Shown here in pieces: positions 11,333-22,600 of a stretch of 64,000 bases of DNA. The stretch is from Aquanectria penicillioides (Eukaryota > Ascomycota > Sordariomycetes > Hypocreales > Nectriaceae), in contig PYIU01000004.1 of assembly GCA_003415625.1 (NCBI GenBank), positions 1,798,001 through 1,862,000 of the forward strand. Reading direction: 5' to 3'. The position numbers were made by a program, and so were the translations under genes. Under the pieces are notes generated by a model. That model was given only the letters and a program-made list of their open reading frames with translations, was not told where the DNA came from and did no database searches. Every line of letters starts with the position of its first letter. Position 1 is the stretch's first letter.

Positions 11333-14300
11333 GCTGGAATGTGCTTCCCGAGACCAACCAGCGTATCCAGACGTTCCGTACTATGCCGAAGGCTTGAAAT
11401 TGGCTACCTGGCACTCAGGCAGGTCAACGTGGGGCAACTGGTTCTCATCGCGGGGCACGATCCCTAGCTGAAGTGACATCACGTCACGTGTTGGGGCACC
11501 AAGTCATAGTCAGTGGAAAGCTTCGATTGATAACCGAAACCGGAAATTTACGCCATGCTACCCTATAGACGGCTGAACATTATCATGATGGCCTTGTGAT
11601 GGAACGCGGGGTAGCATTCAAGCGGCCAAACTCGAGCGACCATTTGCTGCCAATGTTAGAATGACTAGCCATTCTTTGGAATGCTAATTTTTGGGCTACA
11701 AACTGCCGTGGCCGGGTTCATCGACGCGCATCTTTGAACAGCGCCACGAGATGTGGCACAAAACTTTGGGAGTGAGATGCTCATTCAAGCCGCAAATGTC
11801 ACAGTAACATCCGTGTCTAGCGAGGGGAACCTGAACATGCTGCAAGACATTTTGCGTGCTTTCTTGCTTCTGACATACGCGGTTGCACAGCGTACTGGGA
11901 AATGACAACGCATTATGATAATCATCGAGGTACCTGTTTCTCAGGGCGTCTCACCCACCCATCGGTATCAACGAGGGATTGTTTCGGGCATCGCGTACGG
12001 CGCCAACCCCGGACTCATTCATGCCAGCTCTTAATGTGTGTTGGCTATACTATGAGGTCAAAGGCAATTCGCTATGGCCAGCTAACTATTCATCAGATGT
12101 TCCCGGATGGCCGAGGTCCTTCAAAGTGACATTGCACAGACAATTCCGAGAATAGCAGCAAATGAACAAACTCTCTCAGCTCCAAAGAGCGCGTCGTCGA
12201 CACACGTTCATGGCGCGCGGCCAGACTAGGCTATGGGCGAGACACGACAAGTCGGACTAGCGAAAAGAAGCTTGTGATCGTCCAAAGCCTAGCAAGCCCT
12301 GGGTTCCTTTTGATTCCGTCTAGCCTCGAGGTGCCCTGGAGGCCGTCCCTGACCCCACACCACCTGGAATTATGTCAGCGGGCGGCTAGGATCTGCGTAG
12401 TTGTCACAGCAACTAGGAGCCGAGACACCCTGAAATTAGCCTTGGCTCATTAGGTACTGTGTGTTATTTGCTTGGGGGGCCTGTGTTTGTTCGTGTTGGA
12501 TGAGTTGAGGATGAGTCTGCTGGTTCGCTAATTCGTTCGCACTACAGTATGGCGTTCCATTGCCAGGGCAGGCTACGCAGGATGGATGGATCCTGTGCTC
12601 TGGCAATCCATACAGTACGTGTCTGAGCGGGCGAGAAAGCTCTCAAACTTCGGCGTGATAGCGATTGGAGACCGAGACACTGCCAGCGGTGAAGTAGAAA
12701 CCTTGTTCATGCTGATCGGGGCTGTAGACATATAGGCGCCGAGCTGGCTGGACCACAATTGAAGATGCCGGCTTGGCTAGGACGATATCAAGCAGGATGC
12801 CCAACATGGACCACAACCATGATGACAGAGTTCGCATTTGCAGGTGCAAAGCACAGTGTGGAGGTGCCGAGGCCCCCCTCCCCCAGGTCAGGTCGACTTT
12901 GGATTTGGAAGTATGTCCTCCAATACATCCGTAACTCTGACACGCACTCCTTCATCCAAAGGCCCAAACGCAACCCACCATCCCAGGCCAGCGGCCAGGC
13001 TCCACCGACCAGTCGTGGCGCCTCGTTTTCATGTGCATGTGCGACCTGGCTGACACTGCGTACACTAAATAATGCACTTGCATAAAGACATGGTATGGAT
13101 CCAATAATGATGTACCACGATATCGCCGCACCTGTTCATTACGAGTTCTCAGATGCCTGATCTCCCGCCCGTTGCGCTGCAGCTGGACCAAGCTTGCAGG
13201 CTCCATGGGTGGCGTTATTGACAGGATCCGATTTTGAGGAGGTTGGGGAAGAGCAAATGGTAGCCAATGGGCGATGGAATGCTACCACAGCCGGGAGCTC
13301 CCAGCCACGCGTTATCGCAGGACGACAATCTGGCGCGAATTGGGTTGCCGGCGCATTGTCAGTTACAAGAAAAGTTAATCGAAGTTTGCCGATGCACGAC
13401 CGCAGGGTAAGGCCCATCCCAGCCACGTCGTGATGGATGAAAGAAAAAAAAAGTGAATGGCTGAGCTGAGGGTCCTAACGCGGCACGAATCGAAGCACTC
13501 GTACAGCAACGACATCCACTCTGTCATCACCGATCTGTCCGTCACGCGTGGACATTACGAAGGACAGTGCCCCGTAAGCCGAAGGTGCTGCTTGATGGAG
13601 CGGCTCGCTGGCCCCACTCAAGTGATTGCGATAGTTGCCAGTGGCGCCAAACCACAGGTGCCACTGGCTTAGCCCAAAGCGAGTCAAATTTGCACCTCGG
13701 GGCGGCCAGGTCACCAGGAACCGACCAACGGACGGGCCTAGGCCAGCTGGGCCAGCTGGGACCCAGGGGGAGAATGCAAGAATGCAGATGAGTGTGTTGT
13801 TTTCATCTCGTTCGAGGAGCCCACCAGCCACGGCGGATACACAGCGGTGACGGATGATCTTCCATCTCCCACTTCCCAAGGATGCACTCGCCAGTGGCTG
13901 GCAATGGCCCATCCGGCTGCCGCTGGCCGGGGGCTCGTCTCATCTGGCGGAGCGGAGGCGCGGGAGCTGGGCAGCTGGGGAGCTGGGCAAGCTGCGACCT
14001 GGGAGCTCGGCTTGGGCGAAAGCTGGCTAGCGACTGGCCGAAGCTACCGCAGGAGCTGGGGCAAGCTGTCGGAAGCTGCGCAATGCTGGTCTTTGTCTCT
14101 GGTGAGACAGGGATTGGAGGGTTCCATGTTTAGCCACAGGACGCATTGGACATAGTGTGGCTGCTGCTTTAGGATGGCTGAGTCAGGTGACTTAGATGAG
14201 AGATGAGCAAACAATCCGTGCAATCACGTGCCTCTGGTAACCGAGGGAGAGATGGATTATTGTGCATCCGCGGCCGGGGATGTTGATCCGTCTGAGACTC

Positions 14301-14935
14301 GATCATAAATCTACGACAAGGGAAAAAGCGGCATGCAAAAAGTGCCACCGATGGCCAATCAGGTCCCGCGCTGGGAAAATCCCATCTCGGACCTGGTACT
14401 GTACCTGATGATGGTGGGGCGTGAGGGCAAGCGTGTGGAGCCGATGATGCAGGGGCTAATTGACAAAACTAGACCGGTTCGGAGGCGAGTAAACAAGGCG
14501 ACCCCGAAAAGGTAAACACAACGACTGGAGACGGAGTGTTTGAGGGTCGGACGGCCAGAGCAACCGGAGCAATCGAGACACCCTGGAGCGTACAGGTAGT
14601 GAAGGACTGAAAGAGGTTGGTGGAGTGGTGGTCGACTGGTCGACTGGCAGAATTGAGGAAAACCGCCCGGCGCAGCGCAACTCGCAAGATACGGCAGCTC
14701 GTCCAATCCCGCCCCCGTCCTCAAAAGCCGAGCTCCTCTCCTCTTCTCTCCTTCCCTCCAATTATCACCATCCACATCAACCCTCAAGACTCAGAATCCT
14801 CAGAAAAGACTTCAAGAAGGCCACCGTTAGCCCTCTTATTCTTTTCCCCTTCTCCGACTTTTGTTTCAAGGAACAAGAGCCAGAGGATTCTTCTTGTCTT
14901 CCTTTCGAGCTTCATCGCGTCGGAAGGTTGTATGA
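11333..14935. other. Intergenic region between Rqc2 and HEX1
   Basis: About 3.6 kb between divergent genes. It holds a CACGTG element close to Rqc2, AGCTGGG-type short repeats near 13738-13760 and 13965-13995, and a strongly pyrimidine-rich tract at about 14730-14870 that fits the promoter or leader of the highly expressed HEX1 gene. A 64-codon minus-strand frame (12643-12837) is discussed in the findings. No other frame has support. Confidence 0.6.
11485..11490. promoter_or_regulatory. CACGTG palindrome upstream of Rqc2
   Basis: The sequence ATCACGTCACGTG lies about 150 bp upstream of the Rqc2 start codon. CACGTG is the core bound by many fungal bHLH factors (Pho4/Cbf1 class), and the neighbouring TCACGT resembles a half CRE. 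This is a sequence match only; other CACGTG copies occur in the window, so the assignment is weak. Confidence 0.3.
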
Positions 14936-17125
14936 GAAGATTCTCTTGCGTCTGCAAAAGTCGTCAATCTGGACTTTGAGGCCCGCGTCCCCGTCCCCTT
15001 CAGCATCTTCCCATCGACATATCGGGACCACGAATCCCAGACCCAGACAACAACCACCACCACTCAGGTTCACGAGAAGGTTGAGATCAAACCCCCAAAG
15101 CCACAAGCCGGACGGGAAGGTCAATACTCTTCTTTCTCTGCCACCGCTGAAGTAGTTCCTCCTCGTCGTGAAGAGCAACGCTACAGTGAAGAAGAGGTCC
15201 GAATTACGCGTGAAGAAGAACGTTACCGCCGTCCCGGTGTCCAGCAGCACGAGCACTTTCACCACGAGGAATTCATCCGTGAGGATCGCCGGTATGTCTA
15301 GCTATATTCCTTCTCTCAATTATCCCGCCTTCTCTGCTCTCCATTACGTCCCCTTTTTTTGCCCGTTTGCCCACGAGCGGCTGGTCTTGGATCAGCGGTC
15401 GGTTTGACTGCAACATCACCTCACTTTCCGCGCACGCACACACTTTCGCTCCTCCCGCTCCCCCGACCGCAATTGATCAGCGAGCTTGGAGAGCTGGGGG
15501 ACCGAGACCACACAGCAAAACAACAACAACACAACAAACAAAGCCCGGCCCCCTTTTTTTTTTCTCAATCAACTGGCGGCCCCCCCCTTGGCTCCGCTTG
15601 CCGGGCCACCCACCACGCAAGCGCGCGTCAGCCCCCCCTTCTCCTCTCGTCTCTCCCAGCCATCCCATCACACCCCATCCCACCCCCCAGCTCGGCCCAG
15701 TCCAGCCCAGCCAACCTGGCCCGCATCCCCAAAATTGCTTTTCCCCTCCCGGTCACCCAACCCTGGTTGCCCTAGCCTGCTGGCCTGAGCCTGGCCTGAG
15801 GCTGGAGAGTGGGGCCCCTCAGGGGTGGGCACCTCGTTGCCATATGAGACGCAGCCGAGATACAGAAGCATCAGCTAACCCATAGGCTGCAGACCCGAAC
15901 CTGCTTCTCAATACACCACATCTTCTCACGCCCACGTAGAGATCGACACCAAGCGTCATCCCTACTACTCCACCCCCATTGACGTCGCTGAGCGCCAGTA
16001 CCGCGAGCGATTCCGTCCCAACGCCAACTTCTCTTCTACTGTCGACGCTCCCCCCCGTCCTCAGTACCAGACCTCAGAGACCTTCCAGGTCAACAACTAC
16101 ACCGTTGAAGGACGTCCTTCCCAGTTCCAAAAGACTGAGAAGACCGAGATCAACAACTTTACTGTTGAAGCTTCCCGCCCTCAGTACAGCACCTCCCAGA
16201 AGACCGAGATCAACAACTTCACCGTTGACGCTCAATCTTCCCGCCCTCACTTCAAGACCTCTGAGAAGACTGAAATCAACGAGTTCACCGTTGACGGACG
16301 ATCTTCCTGCCCTCCCAAGTCCCAGAGCACCACTCAAGTCAACAACTTCACCGTTGACACCCCCGTTTCTCGTCCCCGTTACCAGAAGGACGTGAAGATC
16401 ACCGAAGAGACCGTCGAGACTTCCAAGCACTCTCGCCCCAAGCCAACCAAAATGGGTTACTACGACGAGGACGGTAAGCCTTTTCCCCCAATGCAAAATT
16501 TTATTTTTTACAAGAGATCAGCTTCCAATAATCGCTAACTGAAGCCCGTGCCCCAGGCCACTACCACTCCTTCCGCCAGGGCCTCTACAAGCTGGCCGAT
16601 AAGGGCCATGGTCGCCCGGATCCCGAGGCCTGCGCTGAGGGTCCCCGCCCCCGCCCTGGTGACTCTGCCGAGTCTTACCTCCCCAACACCGTCACCATCC
16701 CCTGCCACCACATCCGTCTGGGTGACTTCCTGATGCTCCAGGGCCGCCCCTGCCAGGTCATCCGCATCTCTACCTCCTCTGCCACCGGCCAGTACCGCTA
16801 CCTTGGTGTTGATCTGTTCACCAAGCAGCTCCATGAGGAGTCCTCTTTCATCTCCAACCCTGCCCCCAGCGTTGTTGTCCAGACCATGCTCGGCCCTGTC
16901 TTCAAGCAGTACCGCGTCCTTGACATGCAGGAGGGCTACATCGTCGCCATGACCGAGACCGGCGATGTTAAGCAGGGTCTCCCCGTCATTGACCAGTCCA
17001 ACCTGTACTCCCGTCTCAACCAGGCTTTCGAGTCTGGCCGTGGCAGCGTCCGCGTCCTCGTCCTCAACGACGGTGGTCGTGAGCTCGCCGTCGACATGAA
17101 GGTCATCCACGGCTCTCGCCTGTAA
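14936..17125 (+). CDS. hex1: Woronin body major protein HEX1, long form with N-terminal repeats (5' end unresolved)
   Basis: Exons are (at least) 14936-15291, 15893-16473 and 16557-17125, with introns of 601 nt (GTATGT...CTGCAG) and 83 nt (GTAAGC...CCCCAG). The last exon encodes the HEX1 core, ending VIHGSRL; the terminal SRL is a type 1 peroxisomal targeting signal. HEX1 self-assembles into the crystalline core of Woronin bodies, which plug septal pores after wounding, and its fold is related to eIF5A. The middle exon encodes five degenerate repeats centred on EINNFTV. The classical short protein would start at ATG 16452 (MGYYDEDGHYHSF) and be 196 residues. The long frame stays open back to 14936 (about 501 codons, including DFEARVPVPFS), but no in-frame ATG occurs there and a TGA lies at 14933. 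So an upstream coding exon is missing or one base is lost near 14936-14940. Confidence 0.85.
16086..16400 (+). repeat. Five in-frame repeats in the HEX1 N-terminal extension
   Basis: Copies of a roughly 22-residue unit with core (E/Q)(I/V)N(N/E)(F/Y)TV(D/E) followed by an Arg-Pro and Thr-Ser-Glu-Lys-Thr spacer begin near 16086, 16147, 16207, 16273 and 16338. Differences between copies include many third-position changes, consistent with protein-level constraint. Confidence 0.8.
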
Positions 17126-18082
17126 GCGTGTCAATTGTTAGGGGCTGCAGCGTGCGTCTTCCCACGATGAGTCACGGCAACGCTCTTGGCTTCTCGACAT
17201 GAAGAGCAGGTTGTCTTGGCGCTTGTGAAACTTGTATCATGGGATTGTATAAAGCGGTCAGCTGTTGGATCAAGATTGGACAAACCTTTGTTGGAAATAG
17301 GAAATATGGAGTCTTTGCGTAGATGGGAAGTTCTGTACATGGACTATAGTAATTTGACAATTGATTCCATATGTCACTCGATCGTATCTTGCCCCTTAGC
17401 TACTCTCCATCAGGGTCCTCACCGTGATTCTCTCAAGGTTCTCATCGCTGTGCCCCACTAGCCGTTCCTGGAAACTCGGCCCGTGCCATATATCCAAACT
17501 GGGGCCAAAAAGACTGGCTTTTAGGATTAGAAACGGGTCTGTTATGTATGTTCGTTTGATGTGATTAAGGAAGGCGGGAGGTACAATGTTGTCGGGCTAT
17601 ACTGTTCTTCTCCTGTCGTTGACTTTCCAAGCTCGTTGGATCTCTCAAATTGGATTTCGCGCTTGTTCTTGTTGCCGTAAACAGAGATCCCACCTCTTCT
17701 TGGTCATGACTCGGCACGCGCGGCTCGTCACGAGACATCACACACTGTCCCGCCCCCTCCATCATGGAGGGCTGGTGCAATCTTGGGCCAATCCCAGATA
17801 GGCACCTAGCTGTTTGGGAACTCCCTCAAGCTTGCCGATTGATAAGGAAGTGCATTGCACGTGTCCCGCCCACTTCATTTGGATGAACTCCGAACCATCC
17901 ATCCATCCCTCACCTCACCCTCTCTCTCCCCTCTTGAATCTTGCATCTTCATCTTCCTGTAGCTATCTTCCTTCATTTTGCCCTTCCCCCCCCGTTCGTG
18001 GTGCTCGTTATCACCCTGCGCGATTTGCTCTAGTCAGGTACCTAGTTACCCAAAGCGGCATCGGAACATCGCGGACGTAAGC
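17126..18082. other. Intergenic region: HEX1 3' end and bleomycin hydrolase promoter
   Basis: About 950 bp. The HEX1 3' side is A/T-richer (17220-17360). The downstream side has a GCACGTGTCCCGCCC element near 17857-17872 and a C/T-rich leader at about 17910-18000. No gene is supported. Confidence 0.6.
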
Positions 18083-19670
18083 ATGGGCGGCCAACCATCC
18101 AAGTCAGCTGAGACCACCATCCACGAGAAGGCTGTCCTCGAACGCCTTCGCAGCCTGCAGGTGCAGGATGATTATGTTGAAGTGACGAGCGATGCCGAGA
18201 AGAGCACCCTCGGTCCTCTTGTTCGAGATGCCGAGGGGCTTCCTGTCCAGGTGTTGCAGTCGTGGCAGACCGACATCCTCAAGGACCCTAAGAACAAGTC
18301 AGCCATTCTCATCTTCATTCACAGGCCTTTAAAATTTTCTTAAGCTAACGGAACGATTTAATGCAAGACTTGCACTTACGGTTCTGAGTGGCCAGAACCC
18401 TCGACAGGTTCTCACTTCATTACCGACTGCGATTGTTGACCAGCAGATCTACAATGTCAAGATTCCTTTCGAAGGTGACCCTATTACCAACCAGCGCTCA
18501 AGTGGCCGCTGCTGGCTCTTTGCGTCCACTAACGTCTTCCGAGTTGCCCTCATGAAGCGTTATAACCTAGAGAGCTTCGAGCTGTCCCAGGCCTATCTCT
18601 TCTACTGGGACAAGCTGGAGAAGTCCAACTTTTTCCTTGAGCAGATCATCGACACCGCTGGAGAGGATCTTGAAGGACGTCTGGTCCAGAGACTCCTGGG
18701 TGACTTGGTGTCGGACGGTGGCCAGTGGGACATGGTTTACAACCTGGTTGAAAAGTATGGTCTCGTCCCTCAGACCCTCTACCCAGATAGCTGGAACGCC
18801 ATGAACTCGGGTGTTCTGAACTCCGTTGTGAAGACTAAGCTCCGAGAGTTTGCTTTGAAGCTCCGGAGCATGGTAAACTCCAAGAACGCCTCCGCCGCCG
18901 CCATATCCTCGGCCAAGGAGAAGATGGTTCGGGAGATTTCGTTGATCATGACCCTCCTGCTGGGACCACCACCAAACCCCGAAAAGGAATTCACTTGGCA
19001 GTTCAACGACAAAGACGGCAAGGCCCAACAGGTCAAGCGAACGCCAAAGGACTTCGCCATGGACACTTACAGCCCTGACTTTAAGCTCGCTACTTTTGGC
19101 GCTATTAAGAACATGATCTCCCTCGTCAACGATCCTCGCCACGAGCCCTTCTCTCTTTTGACCGTCTCTCGACTTGGAAACATTGTTGGTGGCCGTGGAA
19201 TCAGCTATGTTAATGTCGATATGACCACGCTTAAGCAGGTCTGCATCAAGATGCTCAAGGCTGGCCTCCCCATCTTCTTTGGCAGCGACGTTGGCAAATT
19301 CAGTGACTCTAAGTCTGGTATTATGGATCTCGAACTCTTCAACTACGACTTGGGCTTCAACACCAGCCTTCTTGGCATGACCAAGGCTCAGAGATTGATG
19401 ACTGGAGAGAGTCTGATGACCCACGCCATGGTCTTGACGGCGGTTCACATCGACGAAGAAACAGGAAAGCCTGTCCGATGGCGAGTGCAGAACAGCTGGG
19501 GAACAACGGCTGGAGACAAGGGTTGGTTCGTTATGAGCGACGCATGGATGGACGAGTTCGTGTATCAGGCTGTCGTTGACCTCCGCTTCTGCAGCAAGGC
19601 CATCAGGGATGTGCTCAGCCAGGAGCCTACAGTTCTCCCGCTATGGGATCCGATGGGCTCTCTGGCTTAA
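18083..19670 (+). CDS. Bleomycin hydrolase (cysteine peptidase family C1B)
   Basis: Exon 1 is 18083-18297; a 70-nt intron follows (18298-18367, weak donor GTCAGC, branch GCTAAC, acceptor GCAAG); exon 2 is 18368-19670. The product is 505 residues, the usual length for the family. The papain-like triad is visible: Cys120 in SSGRCWLFA, His424 in LMTHAMVLTAV and Asn447 in VQNSWG, with the same 23-residue His-Asn spacing as yeast Gal6/Lap3. The motif LLGDLVSDGGQWDM is characteristic. The enzyme is a cytosolic hexameric aminopeptidase that trims peptides and hydrolyses homocysteine thiolactone and bleomycin. In the yeast enzyme the C-terminus lies in the active-site cleft, and here the end (DPMGSLA) is complete. 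The N-terminus MGGQPSKS fits an N-myristoylation pattern, noted separately. I chose ATG 18083 because upstream in-frame codons are leader-like. Confidence 0.95.
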
Positions 19671-22600
19671 GTTTTTTCTTCTTCGTTATTATTACGTATA
19701 ATCCCGCGAACTTGATGCGAACTTTGATTTGGGGCACGGCCATTTGGAAGCGTCCCGGTGGCCAGCCAGACTGGGCGCCTCGGCTGAGGCACGGTCAGCC
19801 AAAGCAACGAGAGAACAAGATGCGACTGGGCGGTTGGGCGCACGGTGAAGGCACCAAGGAATGCGGGCCGTTGGATATTGAAGACGAGGCATGGGCTGAT
19901 TTGCGGAGCAAGGCACCGACATTGGGCGCGTGCGAGAGGCCCTGCAGACTCGACTCGCGGAGGGCGGAGGAACTTGAAAGTGACACCTTAGTAGGGACGG
20001 TAGGTCTATGTAGCGATGAATGATATTGACGCTTCCTGATTCACTCCGCCTTTTCGGCCGTGCTTGGCCATGCGGTCGCTACTGGCATGGGAACATTGCT
20101 CCGCAAGGACCAACTGGAAAGGAGATTGCGGGCGCCCATGCGGGATGCCGTGGTGACTGCGTGATAGTATGCAGTTGATGATGTATCCCGAGTTGAGTCA
20201 GGCTGACGGGGGCGCTGAATTGCCACACCTCGCCGTCTGGGCTTCGACGGGATGCGGCTAGATAGATGCCCGAGAGGCAGAGGGTATTAGTTCGTCGGTC
20301 TCGGTGTTAAAGTCGTCTCCGGTCGACACTGTCAATCCCAATGTCCCCACCCAGGGCTAAATCTTCAAATACACGCAGACGACAGCAATCACATGAGTAG
20401 ACGACGGTTATCCGTCTCTTTCCCTGATCACAGCTGAGCCGTGTGGTGGGAGATGCCAGCTCATCGCGCCGCTCGACTGGTCGGCTGCAGCACCGGCCGA
20501 CACTTTGCTTCTCTCGTCGTTTTTTTTCCTGTTGCCAAGGAAATGTGTGAGGAGGACGGCACGAGGACCCAAGGCCACCGTTGCCACCACCATGCTTAGG
20601 GCGGATGGGGCAACGGACTGGGGTGATCCCTCGAGCGCTGGGCTAGCTGTCCCTGCCCGACTCGAAGAAAAACCAAGTTTCTACTCTACGTCAGTGTTTT
20701 TTGGGAGTAGTTGCATGGAGATGGGGAGAGGCCATGTAAGCGACGCGGCTGTGGAGCCAGATGTACTACTCTGTAAGTACATTACTGTCGTCGCGTCCTT
20801 GTATCTGTAGCCAATTTTCCTTCGAGTCTTCGTCGCGTTCTGGCGTAGGTATCCCGATGTACTTGACATGTAAGTCAACGGGAGGTCATGCCTCGTCTGG
20901 GCTTGGTTGGTTGGGCGTCGTTTGCTAGAGTCGACACACGCAACGCACCCCCCTCCTCTCCCCCCCTCCTCTCCCGCTCACCAGGAGGGATTGCAGGATG
21001 CAGAAGAGAGATCGGGGTGCCAAACAATCCACTGTTGGGATAAGAACTACTAATAATACCTAGGGTCTACATTGTTAGAGCAGAGGCGAACCCACGCACG
21101 TCGTGGCCAACCGCAGTTGTAGTTAATGCGGCTCTGTTGAAAGCTGCAGACCCCGAAAAGGAAGGCTGCCATAATGATACGGTGCGGTGCGTAGAGGAGC
21201 CGCTTTTTTAACGCAGCGATGCGTGGCAATCCGAGTGCCCACGAAGGAAGAACTAGCAGGAATGAGATCGGGATGCGACGGGAGCAGCTAGAGTATGTAC
21301 ATCTACAAGAGGATGAAATGATGACACCGCCGATCCGATGAAATTGGCCGCGATGCAGCTCCGTGGCTTGTAAATGCGCAGCGCCGATCGCCCATCTGGG
21401 TGGACAGGAAGAAACCCGGACATCTGACCCTGAGCAGCCGAGGCGTAGCATCCAAGCTATCAAGTCAAAGATGGAGGAGTGGTGACTGGTGAGTCGGGCA
21501 ACATCCAAGTTAATGGAAGAATGAGATAGGCGTGTGTGTGGGTTGGTGGAGGCACATGGCCCTAGTCGGGGTCTGGGGAGGTCTGGTCCCTGCCTCGACA
21601 CCCATTGAGATCCAGAGATTCCATGAATTGAGATTAGATGAGATTTTGCCTCGGTGCCAGCAAAAGCCCTCCGCCCATCAGCTACGCCGCAGACGGTCAT
21701 CCTCCCGGAGGCAATATCGCTACTCTGGCTGGTCGGCCGGTGCATTGGGTACCTATCCCAGACAACAAGCGTGGCAGCCCAAGGGATCCTGAGCTGGGTT
21801 GCGATCTGCCCCCTCCCTTCTCTTCCCCTGGCTTGAAAGGCTGAAAGGCTGCTAACGGCAGCCGGAGCGTCCAATGGCGTCGGCTGGCTTGGGAGTTGAA
21901 ACTTGGTTGACGGGCAGCCGTGCTGCTGCAAAGGGCGCTTCGCTGAAGATTCTCGTCACTGGGTGGGCAGGTGAGTAGTTGAGTGGCGTGGTGAAGTGTC
22001 GCGTTGCTGGGTCAGAAGGAAGAGGCTTTGGTGTTTTGGGGAGGTTGAATGGGCGTGGCCATAATGGTCAGTCATGCTGCTGGTCGATGTTGTCCTGGAT
22101 TGGTGGAGATGTACTCGCTCAATGACATTGGGTGGGTTTCATGGTTTTGAACCAAGATGCTATCCCCAAGATACGAAGAAAGACTGGGGAGGCATGGCGC
22201 TTCTCCCCCTTCTGTGCCCAAGTTTAAGCCCAAGACAAAAGCCGGAACATGCCCTCGTAGGTTTGCATTTGAGCCGTTTCGTTGTCCTTTGTGTGTCAAG
22301 CAAAATACTAGCTCGTTGGCTTTAATTTCTTCCTCCTGTCCTCAAAGCAGGGGGCAAGCGCACATCTTCTTCTTGCTTTCCCATTGTACCAAGATTCATG
22401 CCCAACTATCTTCTGGCAACTTGGCTGACATACTTCGAAACAACAAAGCCTTCCTTCCCGTTTCCGTCTACCAAGTGCCTTTTTACCCACCTTTTTACCC
22501 ACCAACACGGTCTCGCTTCACCCACGTTGAAATCGGCAACTTGGGGGTCCCAATGTGTTGACGGCGTTCGACCTGGGGTCCTCAGCGCACCGGCAGCTCA

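Noticed and set aside
21050..21931. 293-codon minus-strand open frame
   Set aside because: Composition is irregular (many Trp, Cys, His, Arg), with no motif, no splice context and no partner frames; one frame of this length is not surprising in 64 kb of moderately GC-rich DNA read in six frames.
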